Shown here: positions 54,295-64,000 of the stretch, in pieces
Layout: each line of letters starts with the position of its first letter
Numbering within the stretch: the first letter of the stretch is position 1
Assembly (NCBI RefSeq): GCF_000003815.2
Contig: NC_049980.1
Coordinates: 15,929,576 to 15,993,575, forward strand
Source of the DNA: Branchiostoma floridae
Lineage: Eukaryota; Chordata; Leptocardii; Amphioxiformes; Branchiostomatidae
DNA: 64,000 nt
Direction of reading: 5' to 3'
Notes under the pieces: generated by a model
Database searches by the model: none
What the model saw: only the letters and a program-made list of their open reading frames with translations
What the model was told of the DNA's origin: nothing
Position numbers and translations under genes: made by a program

Positions 54295-57200
54295 ATGTCT
54301 CAGTACAACCTTCGTTCCCGTGGACCTTTGAAGGTGGAACTTGGACATGGACCAGGAGCCCTGACGGCTGCGGGCGAACTAAAGCCCCCGTTGGGGAGGG
54401 GTGCTTCTACAGGACCGGTGGTGGAAACAGCATCAAACGAAAGGGAAAGTTCTAGCACGTTACTGTCATTAGGTAAGTTGTAAGAAATGAGTTGAATTAG
54501 ATATTGAGTCCTCTTAATTCCCCCTTCTCAATTTTATTTCAACAGCCTATTTCCTTTATATTTGCCATTGATATTTCTGTACTGTAAAATTCATTGCAAC
54601 ATACGCCGTTACACATGTAACGTTACATGACTCTGTCTTGAAAATTATGGCGAATACTAATAGTTAACAGAGTTTATTTTTTTCAACTGTAAAATCAAAA
54701 CACAGTGAAAGCCCTCCAACCATCGCAGATATTAATGATTTACAGTAGGTTACAAATGTGAAATGTGCTGGATGTTGGATGCATCGCACCTGTTACGAAC
54801 TTCAATCTGACCAACTCGGACCAACATCCAGGTTGAGTCATAATCCAATTCATAACCCTAATCCTAACCCAACACTGAGGTTGAGTCCTAAACTTACACC
54901 TATCCCCCAAAAAATGTTTTTCTGATTTGACCATAGGCTGTAGGGTAGTACTACTAGTAGAGTGTTTGTCTGTGGACGAATGCTCTGGATGGATCAAAAA
55001 GATAGCGGGCGAAAAGATCGGTGACAGCTGATCCCAAAAGCTGGTGTCAGAACCCCGTGAGTTGACTTGTCCAAGTTGGTAATGATCCAAATCGCTCTGA
55101 TCCTAAATTGTGATGACATGAAGTTTTCTGCTGCAGGAGACGGACAGTTGTTCGTGGTGCTGCTGACTGTGCGGTTGCTGAATGCAGCAGTGGTACAGAC
55201 AGCACATGTGCCTGATGAGTACTGGCAGTCTATGGAGGTGGCACACCATATGGTCTTTGGATATCCTTCATAATAATTTTTAGAGAAATTGATTGTTAAC
55301 CCCCCTCTTTATTCCCAACACTTACACAAGTTACAGAGTTTCCAATTTTCTTATATGTATAAACACAGCTCAAAAAGCTCAGAAACTTGAATTTGATCAA
55401 TCATATCTCTGTGAATACTTTATGATTTTATCAGTTGCATTTATTATACAGTAATTGGAAAGCCTATTCATTGTCCTTTAAAATGATACAATGTTTATTA
55501 AGACATATGATTGTTCATGAAAGTTGTATATTCTCCTTTAGAATGGTACCTTGTATGTAGCTCATTTGTTATGGTCATGATTTTGTGAAACAAGTGCCAT
55601 GACTGACGTTACCCAGAAAACATCAGCCATTCTGTTGGCAGGGAAGTTTTGGCACTTTCGCTCTGTGCTGCACTCTAATACTTTGTAATAGACAACTCTA
55701 GTGTTTGAATAGGATCATGACAAATTTGTATAAATTCTCCATTCCTGTACTATGGTAGTAGTAGTACCAGTACTTGTAAAGTTGTATGTTTTCCTTAACC
55801 AGTGAAACCTATGGTTACCTAACATGGGAGTGGCAGGCAGGGCTGCGAGGGTTCACTTACCCACTGGTGTTTGCTGCCCTTTACAAGGGTCTGGCTGTCT
55901 TCAGGCTGGACAGTGTCACCTTATTGGTAAGTTAATGTGATGATGGTATGTTGTCACATCTACTGGTATGAATTGCAATCTGTCAAAATTGGCAACTTTA
56001 CACCTGTGGAGGTCATGATCTGAGCCAATGTCAACAGAGATCCAAATTGCGGTTTCAGTCAGTTTGCATGCAATTGCTGAATGTACATGTACTGATACAA
56101 TCAGTTAATCCACTAGTGCAGTTGGTGCAATTCAACATGAAATATTATTACCCCTAATTTACAGGTTCTTCTCCCAAGACTACTCCAGGGATTCTTTACA
56201 GCACTATGTGACCTTTACCTATTTAAGGTCACCAGGAAGTTACATGGCGAAGGTGTAGCACAGTGGACTGTATCCTTTTGCATGTGCCAATTCAAAATCA
56301 AATAGAAGTAAAGTATGTTCACAATAGAGGGGAAAACAGTAAGTAATCAATTTGCATGAATTGTGGTTGGCAAGTACATGTACTAGGATATATAATTCTT
56401 GTTTACAAGGTACAATGTATGAAAGCCCATGCCTTACAATAGAAAATGTGTTGTACGGTTTGTACCAGTGTGTGATGATTCCATAACAAATTTGCCAGCT
56501 ATTGTGCCAGATTCTGTCTTGGTTTATGTTTTATTGTGGACCCAGAACTCTGACCAACTCCATGGAAACAGTCCTCACTACAGCTGCTCTGTACTACTAT
56601 CCCTGGCCACAGGAAGCTTCAACAACAGGGTCAAGGTTTGTTTTTGATAACTGAGTCTGGAGTGTTGTTTTTCATTGTTGATGTCAAATGCAGCCACATT
56701 TCCTGTACAAGTGACCACCTCTACATAGGGATCACCTAGGGATTGCCAATGTGGTCCCCTAGACAATATATCCCGTCAACACAATCCTGTCTGCAGTACT
56801 GGTAACCACCTGTCCACGTTGACCAGATTTTGTTGGTTCCCTGAGTAGTCTTCTTAGGCAGTTTTGACCGCATGGGTGCATGTATATTTGAAATTATTAT
56901 ATTTACATGTAACAGTTATTGTCCTGAAGGTAGCAATTTCAGAATTTACTTTGTTAGTTACCCATATAGATTAACAATCCGAGTGAGTTACTCAGTCTTT
57001 CCTGTTCCCACAGTAAACAGGTGGTGATGTATCTGAGTCTCGCTGCTCTGTCCTGTGTGGTGAGACCCACAGCAGCCATCATGTGGATTCCATTGTGCAT
57101 GCTACATTTAGTCAACAGTGGGAGCAAGCTGCATACAGTCACTCTGCACTTTATACCAGTTGGGTATGTGTAAATTGCTTTTTTAATACCCGGATCTTGG

Positions 57201-60200
57201 ATTCTGTAACAATGATATTTTGAATTGAAGAGTACCATAGTGACTCATTAAAGTTACTTGGCTGATAGTCTGAAATATTTTGCGTCTTTCATCTGTTGCA
57301 GATTAGGGGCTCTCACATGGTCTGCTGTTATCGACAGGATTTTCTATGGGAAGGTCTGTACAGTAGCATATACAGAATGTAGAGCAACTTTCAAGACCTT
57401 GAAATACTATTAGATGTTTTGCCAGTAGTGTTTGATTCTGACAGCATTTATATTGTATACTTGTAATACATTTATCATTCCAATCTGAAAGTGTAATATG
57501 TTTGTTTTAATCAAGATGAAGAAAAGCTTGAAAAAGTCTAGAATTTGCCAGTTTCTTGCACTCAGAATCAGATCTTGTTAGTCATCTTGTTTCTTTGTGT
57601 CTATTTTACAAGTGTTGTGTTTTGTTCTTGAAGTGGGTGCTGGTTCAGTACAACTTCCTGGAGTTCAACGTCCTGAGTAACATGGGCTCATTCTACGGCA
57701 GCCACCCCTGGCACTGGTACATCAGCCAGGGCTTCCCTGTTACCATGGCAACACAACTTATTCCCTTCATCTTCGGTTCTGTGAAGTTCTGGAGGAAGCA
57801 AATGCTGGCTTTGCTGGTCATTCTATGGACAGTAGTGGTGTACAGGTTAGCGTCCTTATGTTTGATAGGGCTGTTCAGAATTAAGTATGGATCAACCAAC
57901 AGCCAGCTCAGGAGGATGATCCCATACATAAGTGTGTGTAAAGCTTTTTGGGGTTATTAGTGGTGGCAGATATGACTGCTAATGTACATTTGTAGTTGGA
58001 GTCAATCAAATATCAGACAAAAGTTAATGATAGAGCTCATTACAGCAAATACAACAAAATACAGTAGATACAGTATTCTTTGATTTTACCTTAAATTTTA
58101 TAACCTTTTCAACAAAAGCTACACAGAAAATGTGATAAAACCTTTGATGTGGATATTATATTAGTGGTAACATCAGTTACATGATCACTTTGTACAAATC
58201 AATTATGAATATTTCCAGTGCTAATGAATCACCACTGTTTCTCCAGCTTCCTTGGTCACAAGGAGTTTCGTTTCATCATGCCAGTAGTGCCTCTAGCCAT
58301 GATGTCTTGTGGTAAGTTGATTCCATTTCTTGTCATTAAAAGTTTGTTTTTCTTCAGAACTATCATAGAATGGGACTCATCACCAAGTTCTGTAGGCTGA
58401 GCCTCCTTAGGTATAAACAACACTTACAGCTAGATGTGCAAAGGTTACATGTGACAGGTTGTTAGTGTGATATGACCAGCTGCTGTAGCACTGAGTGCCT
58501 GTGGAGCTGGTGTGTCATGCTGAAGGGTGGTTATACCAGCTACTAGTATACTGATAAATATTGTGAGGTGAAAAATGATTACATCCTTACTCAGGATGCT
58601 TTAATGAATATTACGCTACAGGACTGTTTCTCAGTTTTATCAACTGCCAATTCACTTCGCATCGTGTGAAGCCTAAAATACCACTCTTGCCTGGATGGCA
58701 CTAAACTTAGTCTAAAGCCAGTAAGGCAGGGAAATATGCCAGCATGTAGCTGAATATGCAAATGCCAAACATTTGTTACCACTATTCTTGGAAGGGCAGT
58801 GACCAGAAGACTGGCCTAAAGTTAGGGAGTGCAAGAGGCTACATGTTTATGATTTTACTGCAAAAAAAATTAAAATATGTCTCAATCCAGAGTACAAAAT
58901 GTACCTTACACAAGTTACAGGAAAACAAATCTTCTGCCTAGAATGGTACAGTATGTACAGTCCCAATGTACCATGGGAATTCCCTTTCCTCTTGATAAGT
59001 ACAAGGAAAAATAGGCTTTAGGGTAACAACCCAAACACAGGGTTGATAGCCTCTGCACCACATGTGCTGTCTATAAATTTACAGTCAAACTTGACTGTGG
59101 ACGCATGCGCACCTCTTCGTATGGACGTCCCGGCCAATTTAACCACTTTTTGGCGGGCCCGTAGATAATTTTCCCCTTATCACAAGCAATTCTGTCTAAA
59201 GTGACAATGTACCTGTTTATATAGACAGTACTTTATTGGTCCAATGTGCTTATTTGGTCCATCTTTAGGCAGTTTTGCTGTATCAGTGTGGTGTTTTCTC
59301 CCAGGCCTGTGGTTACACTGGCTGACTCCATGGCTGCGGGTCACCACAGTGGTGTTCCTTCTGGTGACTAACCTCCCCCTGGCCCTGTACACCAGCCTGG
59401 TGCACCAGAGAGGCACTGTGGACGTCATGTCATTCCTGAGCCAGGAAGCAGACAGACATGGGCAGGACATGTCTGTGTTGTTCCTTATGCCTTGCCATTC
59501 AACTCCCTTTTACAGGTGCGTTGGATAGTCTTGTTTGATTGATGTATTTTCTCAACAAGATAAGTAAGTAAGACTCAGTAAGACTCATGAGTCAGGTTAG
59601 TCACAGATAAGAGCTGCATGTTTTTAGGGAGGCACTGTCCTACTCTGTGCAGAAAGAAGAAAATCCATAACAGGGGTCAGGGGATGTAAAAAAGTCTGAA
59701 GGTGAACTTGTCCCTGATGATAATTTGGGTTGATTTTTTTTTTCAAATCTACAAAATGTAACTCTTCAAAGTTGAGTTTGGTAGAATGGATAAGGATGAT
59801 TTCTTAACATACATTTTTGTACATATAGCACCAATATTGTTTAGTGTATAGAATACACATTTGCTCTTCTCCACTGGAAATCTTAGTCATGTTCACCACA
59901 ACATCAACATGAGGTTTTTGGAATGTCCCCCTGACTTGGAGAGAAGACCAGACTACATGGATGAAGCTGACATATTTTACCAGGACCCCTCGGCATGGTT
60001 GAAAAACAACCATGGGCCAGATGTCCCACTCCCAACACATCTTGTCATGTTCAACACTCTACATTTGGTAAGAGGCCTATGTTACTATGGCCTTTAGCAA
60101 GGTTCAGATCTAGTCTTTCCTACTCCTTTGATGCCCCCATAACCTAAACTGTTGCACCAGTATAGTGGTAACTAAGTGTATAGTCTAAAAACTAAAAGGG

Positions 60201-61027
60201 ATTTCACAGCAACAGGTAGTACATCTACCCTCTGCACCCTCTAATAATACTAGTACAGTATCACACATCTTGAACCTTTTTAGTTTAGTTATCGAAAATA
60301 CATGTAGATAGGATTATATCCAATGTGATGCCTCCAAATTAACAATGTTGTGGTGCTGAAAAGCATTTCATCTAACAGGTTAGTATTAACTATAGTATGA
60401 ACTATATACCTTTGTACTACTACAGGACATAGAAGACTTCCTCACAGAGAAACAATTTTCCAAGGTATGTTCTGTACTCTTTTCATTTTCCTTATCCTTT
60501 CAAAGCATACTCTGTTGCATTACTAAAAGTAATTCTAATCTTCTTACTTGAATGTGTATTTTGATTAAGTACTAGTATTGTCATGTAGAATGGAGTTTTA
60601 AACTGGAAATCATACTTTTTTTAAAAACAGTAGCGTAAACATTAAATCAGAAACACTATCAACCATCATTGAGGTACTTTATTCTCTTCCACACCATAAC
60701 ATGAACTCTGTAGCAGCTAGCACCTCCTAAGGTAGCCTGAGAACAAGATTACTCGGTGTGATTCACTTTTCAAGTGTTGCTGGAGTATCACAGCACTCTA
60801 AAAATTAACATGTAGTGTTGTTCCTGTTTAGTTTTTTTTTCACAATCAGTAGTCATACATGTAGTAGCTTTTTCTTGTTTACAATTTTTTCACTGATACC
60901 ATTGCCAGTGTAAGTTATGTTTGATTTAAATTCCTTTCAGTGTGCAGAATACTTCCACACCCACATCACATTGGAAAGAAGAATTGGCAACTATGTGCAA
61001 GTCTACTGTCAACAGCAGGCCACATAA
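54295..61027 (+). CDS. PIGB: GPI mannosyltransferase 3, 13 exons, 552 aa
   Basis: Exons: 54295-54472, 55137-55260, 55809-55926, 56165-56269, 56499-56635, 57014-57163, 57302-57353, 57634-57845, 58247-58311, 59305-59515, 59887-60067, 60426-60464 and 60941-61027; phases agree and the total is 1659 nt. PIGB adds the third mannose to the GPI anchor precursor in the ER lumen (GT22 family, multi-pass). Diagnostic strings are [98 protein letters not shown] and [10 protein letters not shown]. The acidic PDE motif is the likely catalytic site of the first luminal loop. Length equals human PIGB within two residues. Introns 2 and 4 are U12-type. The poly(A) signal AATAAA is at 61350-61355. Confidence 0.95.
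56708..56870 (+). repeat. Copy of the dispersed short repeat family in a PIGB intron
   Basis: GACCACCTCTACATAGGGAT, GTTCCCTGAGTAGTC and AGGCAGTTTTGACCGCAT match segments of the 20.1 kb and 59.1 kb copies. It follows exon 5 of PIGB. Boundaries are approximate. Confidence 0.5.
59079..59285 (+). repeat. Copy of the dispersed short repeat family with inverted ends
   Basis: The left end, TTACAGTCAAACTTGACTGT, and the right end, AGGCAGTTTTGCTGTA, are imperfect inverted repeats. The interior AACCACTTTTTGGCGGG is shared with the 42.0 kb copy. It sits immediately before PIGB exon 10 and supplies sequence close to its acceptor. Confidence 0.5.
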
Positions 61028-62092
61028 CTTATACAACAGAGAGCTCCATAACATATTCCTAAAGATGTCATGATGACAAATCATAACATATTAATATCTT
61101 AACTTCTTACTCATGCATACTCAAAAGTACTTTAGATTGATACTTTTTAAAACCTATTCTTTTAAATAACAAAATGAAAGGGGGATCTTTTAAATAACAG
61201 AATGAAAACGAACAGAAAAAAACCTCAACACATTATTTCCTGTATCAATTCCAGAGCTGCATAATGATTGATTTCAGCTGTTTGTATTTCAGAATTTTGG
61301 TTGTTGTAATTGAAACATTGTCACACCCCCTGTATGCTATTTTAGATTAAATAAAAATATTTTAAAGAGTAAGAAAGAGAGAGCGTCTTTAGATATGAAA
61401 TATCAAAAGTCTAGAATTCTGGTTTATGTAGCATACATGAATGCTACAGCACAGCTTCTTATTGATTTGTCAGTACCTGTGTTCATTCCGATCTATTATC
61501 TTTAAAATGTACATGTTTATCACTGCATTAAATGCTATTGATAGATTGGGAAACACCAAATAATATGGTACAAACAAACAAATTAAAGTACATTTGAATA
61601 ACTGCTTTTTTAATCTTTGAAGCATACAAAGCAGTGTTAGAAAACGAAATAAAATCCTACTTTTTCAAAGTGATTCAGTCTATGTCTACATGCACAACCA
61701 TGTGTATGATTTTTGTACTTAGTAAAAATACGCAAAATGCTTGAACATCAATGTTCATTTTGAGACTTACCATAATTTGACTGTCATACCACGTAAAGAC
61801 AATGATATGTTACATTTGGGTTTTTGAGTGATGGTGATTTTGTAACTCATAGCACTTAACAACTGAGTTAAAGGGAACAATAATTTGTAATATGATTCCA
61901 ACATAACATGTTTTGTAGCATTAAAAATGTACATTTACAAAATCAAATATAGATTATGCCACACAAAAACACAAATCAAATCTTGTCTAGCAGAAATTTG
62001 TCACACTTTGCAGTTGCTTGTATGAACTGGCCATGTGGTCATTTTTAAAATTCTAGTCTTTGTCAGCTCTTTTCATATGAACGTATTTTAAC
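61028..62092. other. Convergent 3' region of PIGB and the CCPG1-like gene
   Basis: It holds the PIGB 3' UTR up to about 61375 (AATAAA at 61350-61355) and presumably the 3' UTR of the minus-strand gene ending at 62093. No other feature was seen; the sequence is AT-rich. Confidence 0.55.
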
Positions 62093-64000
62093 TTAACCCT
62101 TTGTCCTCTGTTTTTCCCTTGCTTGTGCTCTCTTGGCGAGGTTGTCGTACAGAGGGAATGTTGTTTTACCGTATCGTTCCTCTTCACGACCAGTAGCTCG
62201 ATGCAGGAACCAGTTGTCTGGTTTGCCCCTCTCGCGCTGTCGTTGCTCAGCTCGCTTGAAGACCCAGTCTGCGTGGTCGCCCTGGCACTTCTGACCTTTA
62301 CACTTCTTACCAGGCTTCTTACTGCTGCCTTTCTTTCCTCCTTTGTGCTTGGGGCTGTGCTCTGTATGTGCCTGTGGTCTGTCCTGGCTGCCTGTCTTTC
62401 CTCTGGCTTTCTCTAGTTTTCGGTGATGTTTCATCTGACTGCGGATCCTTTCAAACTCCTTGATCACATCACGATCGACATGATCCCAGTCATCATCTTT
62501 GTCCCAATCGCCATCTTCGTAGTCGTCCAAGAAGTCGGCCCAACACTCCTTTTTTTCGTCATCATGCTGACAGATCTTTGCTAGGATGCCACGAAGCCTC
62601 AATCGGTACTTGTCGAAGTTATCAATGTCGTCATCATCGTCATCATCCTCACCATGTCCTCTGGATTTTCTTCCCTATGATAACAAGTCAGGAGGTTGTA
62701 GTGAGAAACTTAAAAAATAGCTACACTACATTGCTATCCTCTATCTTATTGAAAAATAGGAATGCATGAAACAAGAAGATATTCTTCAAATTCATACAGG
62801 AGCAAGGGTCCAACTTTTCATCATCTACCATTTTGAGAAAAACCTATTCATTAAATAGCATAATCTACTATCTTCAGAACTCACTTTTTTGTCATCATCG
62901 TCATCATCATCACGCCGTCTTCCCACACGTGGCCCGGCACGGTGACGACCCTCGATGTCCACCTCTACGCCTGAGTCATCGCCATCACCATCCGGATCCC
63001 CCCGGCCATGTCGCCTGGGGCCGGCGGAGGCACTGTCGTCTTCCTCATCTCTCCTGCGTCGGAATCGGCGAGGTCTGTTGTTGCCACCATCATCCTCAGG
63101 ATCCCCATCTACAGACAGATAGAGTACTGAGTATCCATGTACCTGCAAAAAGCTCTATACCCCGGGCTCAAAATTCATTTTGGGGAATAGATTCCTAAAA
63201 TGAAGAATGTTAGCAAATCTAATCTCAAACCTTACTGTCTCTCTGCAGGGATGTAGTCTGAAATTCCATAAACCAATCAAATAAAAACTTAAGAATTTTT
63301 TCTGACATAAATGTTAAAACATGCTATATGCCAGTGTACAATTTTTAGGAACACAAGATTTACGAATATGTTCCTGACAAACCTGGTTCATCCTTGCGCC
63401 GCCTCCTGCCATGACGTGCAGGCTCCCCTTCACGCCGGTCAGCATCCTCAGCTTTTCTTCGAGGAAGGTGTGGGCCCGTCTTCTCTGCAACTTTTCCTTT
63501 CTTTTCTTCTTCCTCTTCTTTCTTCTGCACTGTTGCCTACATAGGTTACAGATAAGCCTTTTCATGCCGTTCTAAAATACTGAGGTGTTTAAGCAAGGAG
63601 CTTTAGAAAGAAATTCTATTTTGTACTTCAATATGAAATGACTTAAATTCTCAGGATATGAGTTAACTAAGCCAACTAACCTGTCGTCCTTTTGAAGATT
63701 CAAGTTCCTCTTCAGGCGCCTGTTTTGTTGTTGTCACTTTTACTGGTTTAACCTCAGAGATAGTGGCGGGAGGGGTGATCTTGGCTTCCATTTTTCTTGC
63801 CGTCTCCTGCTCTAGAACCTCATCGACCCGTGAATGTGCAGGCCGTTTCCCATAGCTGCAGGATGGTTCTGGTTCTGGTGACTCTGGCTGGACTGGGGGA
63901 GGGGCTCGTACCTCTTCATCTTGTCCACGGTGATCCTCCTGCTGTCGCTGCTTGTTCTTTTGTCGCCACCATCCTCTAGTTTCCTTGACTCCCTTGTCGA
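62093..64000 (-). CDS. Acidic/basic low-complexity protein, possibly CCPG1/PBXIP1-like; 3' four exons, 5' end outside the window
   Basis: Exons: 63681 to beyond 64000, 63383-63536, 62885-63108 and 62093-62674 (stop at 62093-62095). Phases 0-1-0 agree, giving about 426 visible residues. The visible part begins with charged and Pro-rich sequence, has Lys/Glu and Arg-rich runs, several poly-Asp tracts, then an ordered tail with spaced aromatics: CWADFLDDYEDGDWD, DWVFKRAEQRQRERG and DNWFLHRATGREEERYG. Repeated W-x-F-x-R-A motifs near the C terminus remind me of the CCPG1/PBXIP1 family, and CCPG1 is the neighbour of PIGB on human chromosome 15, which supports the guess. CCPG1 is an ER-phagy receptor; this function is not shown here. 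A calcium-binding acidic ER protein or an unrelated nuclear protein remains possible. Confidence 0.75.
63162..63195 (+). repeat. End fragment of the CAGGG-ended MITE
   Basis: CGGGCTCAAAATTCATTTTGGGGAATAG closely matches the CAGGGCTCGAAATTCATTTTTGGGATTAG end of the element at 44928. No opposite end is found nearby, so it is a truncated relic in an intron of the CCPG1-like gene. Confidence 0.55.

Noticed and set aside
55803-55808. Conventional AG acceptor six nt upstream of the chosen AC in PIGB intron 2
   Set aside because: It keeps frame but adds two residues absent from the family, while the AT donor and the branch-site distance favour AC; kept as a minor alternative.

Overview
The window looks like nuclear DNA of a cephalochordate (amphioxus, probably Branchiostoma). 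Genes are intron-rich, repeats are abundant, a leucine-rich-repeat plus immunoglobulin (LRR-Ig) receptor gene of the kind expanded in amphioxus is present, and chordate gene neighbourhoods are recognisable in single-copy, pre-vertebrate-duplication form. I rebuilt gene models by hand from splice sites, reading-frame phase and recalled protein families. No search or alignment could be run.

Layout. 1-7.7 kb: a two-exon LRR-Ig type I membrane receptor gene (+, 1153-3916), then repeat-rich intergenic DNA. 7.7-9.7 kb: a two-exon gene (-) for a coiled-coil protein ending in a CHORD-like cysteine/histidine cluster. 11.7-35.1 kb: a subgroup-B-like thrombospondin gene (-), 27 coding exons plus one alternative exon, 990 aa, with signal peptide, N-terminal LamG-like domain, coiled coil, four EGF-like domains, calcium-binding type 3 repeats and C-terminal L-lectin domain. 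35.3-40.5 kb: intergenic, with a 183-base assembly gap. 40.5-46.1 kb: ADP-dependent glucokinase ADPGK (-). 46.4-50.7 kb: metaxin-1 (+), divergent from ADPGK across 321 bp. 53.06-53.67 kb: intronless LIN7 (-). 54.3-61.0 kb: PIGB, GPI mannosyltransferase 3 (+). 62.1 kb to the window end: 3' part of an acidic/basic protein gene (-), possibly CCPG1/PBXIP1-like.

Most notable. The thrombospondin gene carries two tandem 179-nt exons, 60 nt apart, with the same phases. They encode alternative versions of the last type 3 repeat. One has GRGD at the position of the thrombospondin-1 RGD, the other has LVGD. Including both, or neither, breaks the frame, so this looks like a mutually exclusive splice switch for an integrin-binding motif. 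The same gene has a minisatellite that copied an exon 5' end with its splice acceptor nine times, a GC-AG intron and a 15-nt microexon. PIGB has two U12-type introns, one of them AT-AC.

Neighbourhood. Thrombospondin with metaxin, and PIGB with a possible CCPG1 relative, echo the human THBS3-MTX1, THBS4-MTX3 and PIGB-CCPG1 pairs. Mobile DNA includes an inverted pair of Harbinger-like elements (TWA target duplications), an inverted pair of CAGGG-ended elements (5-bp duplications), a ~1.2 kb element with long inverted ends inside the thrombospondin gene, and a dispersed short family.
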